Shown: one piece after another, positions 10,711 to 22,950 of the stretch
Layout of the letters: each line of letters starts with the position of its first letter
How positions within the stretch are numbered: position 1 is the stretch's first letter
Assembly: GCF_032118995.1 (NCBI RefSeq)
Contig: NC_092665.1
Coordinates: 15,458,012-15,522,011 of the forward strand
DNA from: Asterias amurensis
Lineage: Eukaryota; Echinodermata; Asteroidea; Forcipulatida; Asteriidae
Reading direction: 5' to 3'
DNA length: 64,000 bases
Notes under the pieces: generated by a model
Told to the model about the DNA's origin: nothing
Databases searched by the model: none
Seen by the model: the letters and a program-made list of their open reading frames with translations, nothing else
Translations under genes and position numbers: made by a program

Positions 10711-13700
10711 CTACCATGGTCTCCACATTGGGTCGTCGTCCCCTGACACTTCATAATTTGGATACACCCCCGCTAGTCGAATGGGACGTCCTATCTGCTC
10801 TCGCGGTTTCTCGTGAGAGGCTAGTCTTGCTGGCGAGATTTCGGCATTAAATGGGAAAGAAATGGCGAGGGGCGGGGCTAGGATAGAGGGGGCGACAGCT
10901 CCAGGTCGCGGAGATATGAGCTGCGCAGCTGGTATAGGGATGGCAGTCCAGGCAACTTGTTGGCCATCTGTTGCCGTAGATGGCGCTCCTGACGTCATTC
11001 TTGGGCTTGCCGTGGACACAGGTGAGGGGCTGACGTCACAGGAGCGTTCTGCTGTTGCAGTTGCAGCAGGACTTGGCTTGTGGAAAGTGACAACACCTGG
11101 GAGGGAGGTGATAGCGTTTGCTTGTGGGGCGTAGACGGGGATTAGATGGGTAGGTACCTGGCCGCCAGGTAGCGACTGGCTAGGCAGGACTAGCGTGATC
11201 ATCTCGTTGAAGTTGGGCGGTTGTTGAGACGCTTTCGTCGGTAGGTTTTGAGCGACGATTACAGACTGCGTGTTTGCCCCTTTGGCGACCGGTGTGTCTG
11301 ATTGGGATGAGGGAGTTGCGGGGAGTTGTTGGTCCTGCGTGATGGGTGCCTGACGGGGTGTGAACCCAGTCCTCGCCCCCTCCACTTTGGGTGATGTGAG
11401 GAATGTTGAAACAGGTTGCCGCCCCACGACGGGTACTTTATGGGTTCTGCTCGGGGGTGGTGTGGGGAAGTTAGCATACGGTGACTGGGCGGAGCTGACT
11501 TGGATTGGCGGACTGGGGCGAACCGTGGCTTCCAATCCATGTGAGGTCACCGGTGTAGGGGATAGCTGCACGTGATTGGTTCCTTGAGTCTGTGAATGGG
11601 AACCACCGGCAAATTTGATTGGTTGCTGTCCACGTTGCTGTTGTTGGGTGGTGCACAGCCCGGCGAGGTGGCCCAAGAGGCGGGCACGTACCTCCGGGTT
11701 CTCGTCCATCGCCCCGCCGAGATAACGCGAGACTTCACCCATGCACTCTGCGAATCCCGTTCGGTACTTTGTGAGAACTGCTGGATCGACATCTACCGAA
11801 GCTATAAATAAATAAAACAAGAAAAAGAAACACATTTAATGAATCGATCGTTCACACAACCATCAATTGAACCCATTTATTGCCAGCTAATTTGAAATTG
11901 AATATTGATCTTTAACGCGGGAACCCAGAGTCGCTGCTTCATCAAATTTAGATTAAGCTCATTGTATTGAAGCGATTCCCTTTTTGGCACTAGGGGGATA
12001 ACAGTAAAACACCTGTCCTCTTTGTGCGCTCCAATTAACTTTTGAGGCTTAGTTCTTCTTCTTTTTTGTTCCACTTAAGATGTTTTGGGATCTGGATCAA
12101 TTTTATCTCCTGTTTTCTATTTCCTGTTGTGTTGTATACGCTCCAATTTCTACTGGGTTTGTTTAGTTAACAATATTTGACCTGGTTTTATTCTCTCTGG
12201 GTTTTTTTTGCGTTTTTTTTCCTTCCCCTAATTCGGCTCTTGGCGACGATGCAAAAGGTATATTTTTGTTGCTAGAATAAACGAACGAGGTAAAATGCTT
12301 CTTCTTTGTATAGCAAGAATAATCAATCAATTGAAATATACCGTGGGAACTTGTTGAATTGCTTTGCTAAACTAAAAACTCGCGTTGGTCCAACATTTTG
12401 ACTTGATATGGTTTCACTTTCATTTGGAGTCCGTGTTTACTGCTGCAGTTGCTACCGACAAAGGGCGTTGTTTTTGGCTTCTATTCTCTCTCAATTGTCG
12501 TAGTTTCAACATGCTCACTCTCGAGGAGTTTTTGTGTTTGTTTATATCCTCCTTCAGCAGACAATGCTTGGAGCACTTTAAAAGCTGGAATTCTCAAGGC
12601 CTGCTCAGTTGAAGGTGTTCTGAGTGGTTTTTCACATTCGCCGTCACACCTCAGGTAAATTTAGATAAGCCTACTTTTTTTGTTTTGTGTCGACAGGCAC
12701 GAATGCTTATTTATAGAGGCCCTTTTCGAACCTTGGGGCTCAGGCTCAGACTCTTAAGGTTTTTTCGAAAACGTGTGATTTGTTTTTATGGCAGGATCAA
12801 AACAGACAGACAGAGCCTAAGCCGGAGGCCATTGTGAGTCGTTGTTTCGAAAACGGACACAGATTTGTATCACACGTCATCATATTCGTCGTGTTCCCTG
12901 ACTGCAGTCAATTAAAAACAAGATGGCCACGCCATATATATGAAATAAACGGATAATAAAATCGAGGCTTCAAACAAATTTGAAAGAAAGCTCACATGAT
13001 TTTTCCAACTTACTTTTGACTTGTTGGCGCTGAACGTTTCTCAAGTACCTGACTGTCATTTCCAAGATGTCAGCTTTCTCCAGCTTGGAATGGCGAGGAT
13101 TCTGCAAACAAACAAAAACATAAGAACTCATCAAATTGAGGATATCATTTTCAATTCAGTTTCCATATTTCAATCCTTAATCACTTTGACAATTTGTATG
13201 GTAAAAGAGACAATGAAATAATTATGAGAATTACATCTTTAGTTTAATAAAGAAAACATGCAAATTAATGTAAGTCCAAGTAACTTGACAAAATAAAATG
13301 TTGATCGTCACTCAGAGGAGGATATGGGTCTTGATACAATGTTTTTGTTTCAAGGAAGAAAACCCAAGGTAAACCTTTGGTGGCTTTGTAGGACCAAGAG
13401 GTGGTCATTACTCTGTGGTGGAACTTAGAAGACTTAGTCTCAAATATAGGTAAATTATGTTAACGTTCGAATGGTGCCAATTAAGCGAACAGACATGTAT
13501 AAATTAAAGGTTAGATTTTAAAACAATCCACAATTTAAATGATCTGAAAGAATCATTAACTGTAATGTTTTTGCGTGGTTTGATTTAAAAAGGTCGATAA
13601 TCAGCCGCTTCGAAAACAACCCCAGTATCATTGCACAATCTATAAACGGGGAACTTTGGTAGAGTCAGCGCATGACAACTTTACAGAAGTGACGTGTCAA

Positions 13701-15948
13701 CAACACCCCTCATGAATAATTCATGCTATTTGAACAGCCTGATGAATTATGCATGCAGCGTCGCGTTGTCATCATGACCGTAAATAAAAATGATATCATC
13801 AAAAAGTTGCAAATCGGGCAGGTCTGCTCATGCCTGTTGTGTTTATTTACATAAACCCAGCTTAATGGCAGTACGGATAATATAATCTACGCTCACGACG
13901 AAAAGGGAGAAGGAAATGAAATTAAGACGACAAAAGAATTATCAGATACTTGCGTAAGTCTCGACATAAGGAAATAATAATATGCGACATTGTATTTCCT
14001 TGTTTTCGTTGAATAACACTGAAGTGAGTCCCTTTGTAGATGACATTTTAAAGTTAAGATAAACTTCTGGGGATAAGATTGGTGGTGAGAATTTACTTCT
14101 CCTCACGAAAAATCACATTGTTGGTTAATGAAAGATGTATTGTAAAGACGTAAAGCTTGGCATGGTTCGAAAACAGCTTTGCTAAGAAGGAGCACTGCTG
14201 CAAGAAGAGGGTACTCAGTGTATGTTTAACTCTTTTTAACTTCCCAATTTCAACTCTGTGTATAAATTTGACTATTAATTCAGCCTTCAGCTGCGATGGT
14301 CTTTTTGTTTTTTAACAAACCATATCAAATCAAATCAAAGTTCTGCCTTGACTTTGTTAGATGTGTTTGGAGCAAGGACTCCGTTAACCCTTGATGTTTG
14401 GCGTTGGGCCAGCACAGTCATGTTTATTATTTTTAGAGTCCAAAGGTTTATTGTAATGGTATAAAGTCACACGTGGCATTGGATGAACTGAATAATACGT
14501 ACATATATAAATGGGTTATTCACCCAATGAGGGTGTTTTTATGTGCTTTTACAAATCTCATGGCTTCTGAAATCGTGAATTAGATATAAAACTGTTGCCA
14601 CAGACAAAATTAATAGTAAACTGAGTCACCTTTTATTCCACACAATGATGGTGCTTTTACATGCACTTCCAACAAATCTCAAATTTAATCTGAAATCTTG
14701 GATAGTGGATTCGAGATAAACTTGTCATACAGACAAACAAGTCAAGTGTTTCACCCTGTATTCAGCCAATGATGGTGGTTTTTACCTGTTTCCACAAATC
14801 CCACGGTTTTATCTAACTTTATGGCAGTGGAGATAAAATTGTTGTCACACAGACCAACATTGTTTTTTAGTGACGTGAGATATTATTGGGTGACTGCTCT
14901 GTCTTCTGACAACCCCATGTTCCGAAAAGGAAGTATTGGGGTTAGGGTTAGGGTACCAGTAAGGATTAGGAAAATTAAGGGGAACATTGGTGTGGAACCA
15001 ACTTAGAATTGTTATATTTCTTGTATTTTTAAACCTACGTTTTTGTTGAGTCCATCAAGAACCAGCGACTTGAGTTGTAGTAGACTTTCATTTATCCTAG
15101 CTCTTCGTCTCTTCTCCATAGCCGGCTTAGAGGCCTGTGAAAAATGTAAACAAGAAAACAACTTTTTAGCGAGTGGTTCATTTTTTTGTAGATCTCCACT
15201 TCGACTGACATAGTAAATATCATGTTGTAAAGATGACATATAGACTTTGTGTGGTTAAACTGTAATGGATTCTCAAACAACAATAACAAAGAGCTTAAAG
15301 AGTTCATGGCTATATGAAAATATCACTTTAAAGCAACAACACTTCTTATTGATTGGATCATTGCAGAATGTATATCTTTATTTCGACTACAATGGTAAGA
15401 TCAAGATGGTAGATGACAAGATTACATGTCCCATTTTCTTGAAGATAGCTTTAAGGAGTCCACTGATATCTAAGGCTACACTTAAGAACTAACATCTTAA
15501 AGAGTTTGAAACGCAAATATCATTAGTTGTCAAGCGACAACAGTTTCGCTGAGACTGTCACCGTCTTAATTATTTAAAATAAGAAGCCCTCTTGAAACTG
15601 ATTCAAACCAAAACACAAGACCTTTAAGACCACCTACTTCTGGTTAAATCTCAGTCACATGACCCTTGACAATGTTGTAACAAAACTTACATATAAGTTG
15701 ATGATTCGATATATACAATCTAATCTCTTCAATATATCGAAGATGGTCAAAGCATCGCATCGGATCCACACGACCCAGACCCACGCCCCCTTTTTGTTTA
15801 CACCGACCGAGACAGTATTCTTTCCAACAAATAATTCCAATCAACCAATCCAATTAAATTATAATTATTTAATTATCTTAATTAACAATCTTCAATAATT
15901 AGATGTAATCACCTTCATTGTTTGTTTCTCCGTTGGTGCGCTAGTCAT
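10711..15948 (-). CDS. hes: HES-family bHLH-Orange repressor (HES1/HES4-like), 4 exons
   Basis: Coding exons, all minus: 15913-15948, 15039-15134, 13014-13101, 10711-11801; all junctions are GT-AG and phases close to 436 aa. Exon 1 gives a 12-residue leader ([12 protein letters not shown]). Exons 2-3 encode the bHLH, residues about 13-73, with the family's proline in the basic region ([17 protein letters not shown]) and helix 2 [16 protein letters not shown]. Exon 4 holds the Orange domain (about 82-125), a long Ser/Pro/Thr/Gln-rich linker and a terminal WRPW. Intron positions match those of vertebrate HES1 as I know them. Family knowledge: HES dimers bind N-boxes and CACGCG/CACGTG sites and recruit Groucho/TLE through WRPW, usually as Notch targets. 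Which echinoderm paralogue it is (for example HesC) cannot be decided here. The start is the only ATG giving a short leader spliced in phase. Confidence 0.92.
12342..12349 (+). promoter_or_regulatory. Su(H)/RBPJ-type site in hes intron 3
   Basis: CGTGGGAA is a perfect match to the Su(H)/CSL consensus YGTGGGAA. It lies in the hes intron between the helix-2 exon and the Orange exon. It belongs to an unusual local excess of such sites on both sides of the hes start. Confidence 0.4.
12718..12860. mobile_element. Foldback element, CCCTTTTCGAA family
   Basis: The left end GGCCCTTTTCGAA and the right end TTTCGAAAAC are inverted around a GGCTCAGGCTCAGACTC-rich middle. Related elements are at 24449-24561, 32373-32503 and 47923-48071. 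It lies inside hes intron 3. Terminal duplications were not resolved. Confidence 0.5.
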
Positions 15949-16258
15949 CCTTCTCCGCCACAACGATCAACCCCTGAGTATAGTGTATCGGAATGCTAGC
16001 CAAATGTCCCCGATTCGTTAATAAAGAAGGGGCACACGTATCGGCATGTATACATTGGTTAGATTACTATGGGTTTAACAGCGACCTCTTCGTCATGTAA
16101 TCATCCACCATGCTTCGTTGGCTCGGTGACAGTTCGTGTGGGATTCTCTTCTACGCATCGGAATGGCTCGGGGTTTTTTCCTTTTCTTCTTTGGACTGAG
16201 GGGGACCTTCGCCGTAATACCTGGAGATGTTAGTCGTGTGAATCCACCGCTGGAAGAT

Positions 16259-16266
16259 TTCCCACA
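16259..16266 (-). promoter_or_regulatory. Su(H)/RBPJ-type site, hes promoter
   Basis: TTCCCACA on plus reads TGTGGGAA on minus, a perfect YGTGGGAA site about 310 bp upstream of the hes ATG. It faces the 16588 site, but the gap of about 320 bp is far larger than the 15-17 bp of a classical paired Su(H) site. Confidence 0.45.
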
Positions 16267-16587
16267 GATCTCCCCGTCCACCAATAGACACGTCCGAAAC
16301 AATACCGTCTTGGGGAGGCCCTTTGTGGTAACCCCACTCTCGTGACCAAACTGACCGGATTGGCTGAAGTTAATGGCGGCCATTGTTGAGAGGTGCAAGC
16401 CCATTGGCCGGTTAACGTGACGACGTCATCCAGGCATGGGGTAATTATCGCTGACAGTTGACCCGTTTCTTTTTCGTTTTGTTTTTCTTTTTTTTTTGCA
16501 TCCGTGAGAAATGTGGCTGCCAATGTTAGCAGTAGCGCACGTGCCGAGTCCTTCGGTTTATCACTAGGCAGCGAGCGTGTGGATAAA

Positions 16588-16595
16588 CGTGGGAA
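16588..16595 (+). promoter_or_regulatory. Su(H)/RBPJ-type site, hes promoter
   Basis: CGTGGGAA followed by AA gives the full high-affinity form CGTGGGAAAA, about 640 bp upstream of the hes ATG. It is followed by a CCACGCCC GC-type box. Confidence 0.45.
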
Positions 16596-17519
16596 AACCA
16601 CGCCCACAGACTACTAGACCCAGCACACACAGGTATATCAACCGCAGGTATGACTAGTAAACAAGTCAGTCACTGAAGTACGCGACCGATCCAAAACCAG
16701 TAGACCCCCCCCCCCAGGGTATGAGATGGTATTGTTTGAAGGTAGCATACAGTACTACTCACAGGCTTTTACCCATGACGCGTCGACGACGGTGACAGGA
16801 GTGGCTGCCCTGGAATTTTAGAGCTTGCACCTCCGGGCCTCGGCGTAAATTACACCCGTAGCGCCGGCCGGTGCGAAAATAGCAACACACTGTATCAGAA
16901 TGCGGACTATTTAAATACCGATACTCTACGTACCGGTATTTTCTTTCAAAAAGGCGGGAATGGAAAGGGGAAAAAATCTACTTTCTTGTTAGAGTGTAAG
17001 AATGGTTTGCCTTCTAGGCAAAGCGTTTTTTTTTTTCAATACAGCAGTCGGTGTAGGCTACCATTTACAGCTGTTACTTTTTAAACTGAGACGCGGTAAT
17101 ACCAGGTCGCCTTGGTAACGGCACGCACGCACCGTCAGAAACGGGGATTTTCGGTTTTTTGAGTTAAGATTGGCTAATGATTGCCTTTTTCTCTCTGGTA
17201 ATTATTAACTCGTTTTCGTGTCAGAGTTAATTTGGTCAAACTAGTCAAGAGTTGGGTTTTTACGGGGGCTTTTTTTTAAGTTCTCTCATTTTTATAAAGA
17301 TTGCAGAAAATTTGTTGCTGGAAGTGTAAGCGCAGGAAGTTGATAAAACACATTCACGTCAGAGAGTTATATGATATTGGTTCAGTTTACTTGAATTTGC
17401 TGGAACTATTATTATCCTAGGATGAAATCGTTAAGACAACCCCACTGATTGCAGTTAGCACTCAGGAAATACATTTTTGTGAGGTGACGGCATTCCCTTA
17501 AAAGTATCGTCAGGACAGT

Positions 17520-17640
17520 CAGGTTGGCTCAGTTGTTTCTGACCTTGCCTTTCACCTCTGTGGACCCCGGTTCGATACCCTTGCATGTGGATTGGTTTTT
17601 CCAGTCCCTTACTGCGTAGGTTATCCTCCCACGTCTAATA
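17520..17640 (+). mobile_element. tRNA-derived SINE, family B
   Basis: It carries a Pol III A box (TGGCTCAGTTG, 17525-17535) and a B box (GGTTCGATACC, 17569-17579), followed by a non-tRNA body ending near TCCTCCCACGTC. The same body in reverse order and strand is at 22840-22950, so this is a dispersed family. It is not a tRNA gene because acceptor and T stems do not pair. Confidence 0.6.
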
Positions 17641-17952
17641 CTAAAAATGCTGCATTGTACAAAAGTTTGTGTGATGTTTCCAAATGGAATACTTTGCCGA
17701 CAATATAAATTCAGTTTCAGTGTCAAACAAATCAGCTTCAATTAATTTTCTGCTGATGTGCCTACATTCGAAAGGCCTGTACAGTACCTCGACCTAATGC
17801 TACATGTAAATAACTTATTTAAAATTTGGAATAAAACAGGTTATGTTCTGATATTGACTCGTTGCACTTTTTAAGAATTTCTTGGAGAAATATTTCAAAT
17901 TGTTCTCTTTTTGAAAGAAGAAAACAAATCATTGTATGGTTCTTTTCTCCCA

Positions 17953-18050
17953 CTCCCCTTTTCTTTTTTTCTTTTCCTTTTTTTCTTTTCCTTTTTTCTT
18001 TTCCTTTTTTCTTTTCCTTTTTTCTTTTCTTTTTTTCTTTTCCTTTTTTG
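17953..18050 (+). repeat. Pyrimidine-tract microsatellite
   Basis: About 100 bp of nearly pure C/T built from CTTTTCCTTTTTT-like units. Open frames of poly-Phe/Leu or poly-Lys/Glu across it are artefacts of composition. Confidence 0.9.
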
Positions 18051-19462
18051 ATTTTTTGTTTAGATCATTGGTGGAACTAATCCTAGTTTGGTTCCTGATT
18101 GTTATTCGAGTGCAGAAGTCAAGGTGGACATTCTTCCTGTCGGACAAAAAATGGCGGAGAGCCAGCGAACAAAACGTAGTCACTGGTGATTCTACTTTTT
18201 ATTTCAATTACGGAATAAAGTGTCGCATAAACCATTAAATCCAACATTGTTATATTTTTTTACTGCCTTTTTTTTCAGTTCTGACTAAGATTGATTAAGA
18301 TCGAATGGTACAGTTATCACTTTTTGCAGTTTCAATTTCCTTCCCCCATACAGTTCGAAAATTTTCAAGCGCGCTACGGCTCATAAAACCTCCATTTATA
18401 CATAGATCACAAACAAATGTTTCAGAAATTATTAATCTATAAGAATATTTTTTTGTCCCCCACCTACACAAATTCCAATCTGAAATCATAATCGCATTAC
18501 TGTGAGAGCTCTATTGCTAGGCATTATGCTCACCGATTGAGAACGAAACACGCGCGGTAAGAAAAGGTGTGCCAGTGTGGTGATAAATAAGAAAACACAA
18601 ATGATTTTTTTTCTCCTTCTGTTTGAGGGGGAAAATAAAAATTGACTCAGTGAAAAAAGGGCACCGTGTGTGTGTGGGAACAGGTACCCAGGTAGGTCCC
18701 ACGCTTTTTTGAGGTCTATCGCTCTGTCGGCCAGGAATCCTGGATCCAACAATGCGTACCTTTGCCTCCACCGAGTTCTACCCATTGTTAAAGTCTACAA
18801 CACCTTCGCGACTCAAAGAATTTTTTTTCGATGTGAAGAGAGAACAACAAAAATTGAAGTTCTTTCTTTTTGGGGGATCAATTCACTCATTGAAAAAGTC
18901 AGTGGGTTTTTATAAAAACATTTTTTTTTTTTACAATTCTTTTGATTTTTAAAGTTCTCCCACGGTCTGGTTTGGTATCACGTGAATTGCGGTCTCTCAA
19001 CAATAAATGCAAACAACCTTGTTACAAAACAAATCAACAAAATCTGGCTCTCCAGTGACGAATAATATTTGGTGTTGATCATTTGATTAGATAAAAATGA
19101 GATGATTGTGTTTGTTGATGACGTCATAACACGAAGTTTACAATGTTTGGGCAAACCGCGAACAAACTCCCTTTTTGTTTTAATCTGTGGCCCTATCAAT
19201 TGAAGTGTCCACCCACACAGTCTCCCAAAGGACATTCACAGGTCATGGATTCATTTATTTCTATTTTATTTTTTATTTCATGGATAAAATAATACACCGT
19301 CCAGAGAGGGCGTGCAAGGAAGGGAAACAGAGCAAACTGTCATCGACAAAATTATAGTGTCATAAAAAAAAAACTGTCATCTAAAAATTACTGTCATCGA
19401 AAAATATTTATTTATACAAGATGAAATTGATGAAAAACTTCAAGTTTAGAGTCAAATAAAAT

Positions 19463-19518
19463 GATTTTAGCCTTCGAGAAAGACTCTGCTAGGCTAGGGT
19501 AGAAACGTCAGGCCATTA
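19463..19518 (+). repeat. Second copy of the 183-251 dispersed repeat
   Basis: TTTTAGCCTTCGAGAAAGAC and the following CTCTGCTAGG match the block at 183. This copy continues with GAAACGTCAGGCCATTAAC. Remnant of an unidentified mobile element. Confidence 0.5.
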
Positions 19519-20309
19519 ACTATTCTTACATGTATATTAAACCTCGGTCCGTTTGGTTGGTAAGTTGTTTGCAGCAGCTAATTCTATTCTCTGAAATTGA
19601 ATCAGTAACATTAACCCGACAGACTGTAATATTTAGCCCGAAACCACACCAACCTAGACTCTAAAAAACATTGATAAGTTTAATACTTCAACATAATAAA
19701 GATTATTGCACATTCAAGACGGAAACAAAATATACAAATCTAGAAGCTGAGCATAAAACTCGTTTAAAATTCCATCGAGCGACTACCGTTTACCTGTACG
19801 TCCCGGGCATCCAAAGTGCTTAAATTTCCTCTATAATTGTCATTTAAGAATACATTAGTTATAACAACTGCGAATCGAAAGTAAAGTATTTTAGTATATT
19901 TTGACAAGTGAACACCTTAATTTGGTTGGAACTAACAAACTTCAAGTTAACTTTTGTCAAAATGGATTTTTTATAAAAAGTAACTGTCGAATTGTTGCAA
20001 TGAAATGCACTTTAAAGTCAAATAATATTGCATAATGCTGTTGAAACAGATCCCCTTTAGTTTTGTTTATAAGACAATGCCTTATGTTAAAGAATCAATT
20101 TGTTTTTATCCACGTAAGAATAACAGGTGTTGAAAGAAAAACAGAACTTGTCAACCTCTCCCCTAAAAATGGGAGGGACATTTGTTTTGTTCGACTTCTA
20201 TACTTTGAATAACGATGGCATAAAGATTAGCTTTTGTATACACAAAGGTAAAAAAAAAATCGTTTGTGTATTTTATGAGATGACTTGGCCACGGAATACT
20301 GGACGAAGG

Positions 20310-20590
20310 TGAGTTCCCACGGTACGAGGGTTTGTTCGAGCGGCTTATTAACGTGTGCACCTGCTATGCATCCAACCTACCCTATAGTCAATGCCTATTC
20401 ACGGGCCACCTAGATTGCTCATGCGTGGCCCGCGCGCTTTGTTATGCAAATCATAGGTGAACCTGATTGGTTGGTTGCGCGCTTCATTAGAGAAAACAGC
20501 ACCTGTATTTACCTGGCGACGAGAGTGGTGGTGTGAGTGTGTGTTGATGGTAACAAAGAGAAGACACGCGCCGCACGTGGGAACTAGACC
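20310..20590. promoter_or_regulatory. Candidate Notch-responsive enhancer
   Basis: Within about 280 bp lie two perfect Su(H)/RBPJ sites (20314-20321 minus, 20576-20583 plus), a POU octamer ATGCAAAT (20444-20451), a SOX-type AACAAAG (20552-20558), a HES class-C site CACGCG (20565-20570) and an E-box CACGTG (20574-20579) whose last bases overlap the second RBPJ site. The segment is less AT-rich than its surroundings. It lies about 4.4-4.6 kb upstream of the hes ATG, which suggests a hes enhancer; target and activity are inference. Confidence 0.4.
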
Positions 20591-22839
20591 TCGCAGGCAC
20601 AGCTCTGTGCTTGTAGACTTTTGTTATTTCCAGCGTAACGGAATTTTAAGTATTTTACCGACAGTCACTCTCCCGATTGCCCCCAATTTTTTGTCACGTT
20701 GTTCTTATTGCTTTATATAGGAACAAAGTTAGCGTTATCACGCTAAAACGCGTCATCATTCTTACACAACATCTCACAGAAAGGAAATTATTCTTAAATT
20801 GTTAGGACAAACTTTTTGATATTTGTTCCGTGACGTTGGATTGAACTTGTACTTTTATATATACGAAAAATTGAACTTACTTGATACCTGGAACACCTTT
20901 TTGTTATCAACAACTTCTTTGAACGGTAAACATATTTTAACTTCCCCTTCCCTGAACTTCTTAGAATCGGCAATTTTTTTTAAATTATAAGCCACCTTTC
21001 TCATGTTCTGTCTTATCTCGTTTGAGGGACCACAATTAAGCTTTCCGGTAAATCTTTTTTTTTAATGCTCGGCTATAATATTTGTTAAAATTTTATTACA
21101 CTGCTTTGTAGAACCACTTAATTATGCGAAATTTCCAAAATGATAAAAGCTGAGTTAAAATGTTATGGCTTTTACCGTAGTCGCCCTCAGTAATCAGTGC
21201 AGGTAAGCATTTTGAATCCAATACTGATTTTTATTTGACTTGTTATTTTCCCGTCTGGTTTACGGACATGCTCCGTCACGGCCACCGCCTCATCAAGGCC
21301 CCATGTTTCGTTTGACTGAGTTAATAAGAAAGTGACTGAACATGAGATGATGAAAGGAAAGTTATTTTATGAAAGTTGAACATGGTTTCCCCCCTTGATA
21401 TGGCTGGCTTCGTGGAACCGTTCAGCTGTGTATCGTTTCAGATGGATACGCCCTGTGGAGATTGTCTTATAAAAACAAACAAACAGGGAAAGCAATTCAT
21501 GTATAGATTTTCAAAATACCTGTCTGGTTTCATTGTTGTTACTTTGTAATTATTGTGTAATAGAATGTCTTTACAACTTGGGACAATCGCACTGCAACCT
21601 TTCCATTTCGACGTCAATGTAGAACAAACATGATTGGCAAGAGTTCCGATGATTCAGCTATTTTTACTCAGTAAATTTAACAACAGTCTGAGCAAATTAA
21701 GGCAAAGTGTACAAGCAAATAATAATTGGACAGCTTGGGCTGTGAGAAAACCATATGTATGCATTAAGTGTGACTAAGTTTTTTTGAGCTTCAGTGTCTG
21801 AAACGAAAGTTTATAACTTCCTTGACGAAAAAGAAAATAGCCATCGCTATTTAATCATGTGAATGGGTTAATACCACCATTTGGTGAAGCCATAAATGTA
21901 CACCTCTAACCCCATCAGTGGACCCAAACTGAGGCTGTATGAGGTAAGCCTCATTTTCGAGGATGAGCGACTGAAGTAGTCAAATTGTTGTCATGGCAAC
22001 ATGACAAAAGACTGACGCAGCACGACGCCAAGGTCGGTGGTCAGCAAGCTGAAACACTTGACGTAGTATCTGGGGAGACTTCTTGACGTGGCTTTTATCA
22101 TCTTGAAGAACCACCGGACTCTTACACAACCACTTATTAACCAGATTTCGTCCCCTGCTTGGATGGGCTTTAAGAACCCACTGATTCGTCCACTGAGCAG
22201 GGGCATTGTTGCGACCACCTCATTGAGGTTGGTGAAGGCATGTTGACTTGAAGCCTTCACGAGGGGCTTTCTTCTCCTAACCGTCTCCCTAGGCATTGTC
22301 TGTGGATTCGGTTCCCACGCTCTACCCGTGCGGCAGGTAACTTCACCTGAATTAATACTAGCCCTGGACCTATTGTTCTTGGGGCCTTGATTCCATCGTA
22401 ATGTCTTCCAGAGGTATAATTTTGTGTTTGCGTGCCGGGCGGGACGCCTCGGAGCCCCCACTAACAAGCAGTCCGCAAACAAGCTTTTTATTGAAGAGGT
22501 AGCCAGGAATAATAACGAAGAAATCCTTGTAATTTTGAAGATCTGACAACAAGACGTTTATTTTTTTCTCTGGCTTGTTTCCTTAGTCCTTGGAGCAAGG
22601 TAATGCCAGACTGGGCGCTTGAGGGCAGTCTTGGGAGGGTGAGAATGTTTGGTTCAGACGGTGGAACCTTGAGATGTTATGTAGACGCTCTAGTCGAAAA
22701 CTCAAGTGTTGGTAGAGTCCTAAAGGTCTTTGTTCTAGTAGGTTCTAATTCTATAGTTCTATGGTCTGTATCATAATTATACATTTATAAATACCTCAGA
22801 CAATTTCGCTATTCCTATTGGTAGAGACGACAATGCAAA

Positions 22840-22950
22840 ATTTCAGAATTTTAGACGTGGGAGGAAAACCCACGCAGTCATGTAGGGACTTGAACACTCA
22901 AAATCCCCATCCAAGGCTTCATTCAGTCCGGGTATCGAACAGGGGTCTAC
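22840..22950 (-). mobile_element. tRNA-derived SINE, family B, second copy
   Basis: On minus, GTTCGATACC is followed by a body containing TCAAGTCCCTACATGACTGC and TTTTCCTCCCACGTC, parallel to the copy at 17520-17640. The A-box side is poorly preserved. Confidence 0.5.

Larger units (their letters stand above)
15949..16610 (-). promoter_or_regulatory. Proximal hes promoter region
   Basis: This is the region immediately upstream of the hes start on the minus strand. It holds two perfect Su(H)/RBPJ sites (16259-16266 reading minus, 16588-16595 reading plus), an E-box CACGTG at 16538-16543 that HES proteins themselves can bind, and a CCAAT box (ATTGG on plus, 16054-16058). The combination fits a Notch-activated, self-repressing hes gene. 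No clear TATA box was seen and the transcription start is not determinable by eye. Confidence 0.5.

Noticed and set aside
10862..11575. Plus-strand frames opposite hes exon 4
   Set aside because: Shadows of the GC-richer coding exon on the minus strand.
14938..14954. GGGTTAGGGTTAGGG-like interstitial telomere repeat
   Set aside because: Only two to three units; too short to call a telomeric insertion.
16093..16607. Overlapping frames of 69-125 codons upstream of hes
   Set aside because: They lie in the hes promoter and none has recognisable domains or splice partners.
17862..18183. Frames rich in Phe/Leu or Lys/Glu on both strands
   Set aside because: They read through a C/T microsatellite and reflect composition only.
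18152..18190. Small ORF MAESQRTKRSHW with a YY1-like AAATGGCGG start
   Set aside because: Ends at once in a stop or a weak donor and no downstream exon could be linked.
21991..22482. 163-codon minus frame containing LLVGAP, a word seen in integrin FG-GAP repeats
   Set aside because: The rest of the frame shows no integrin or other domain features; a single short word is not enough.
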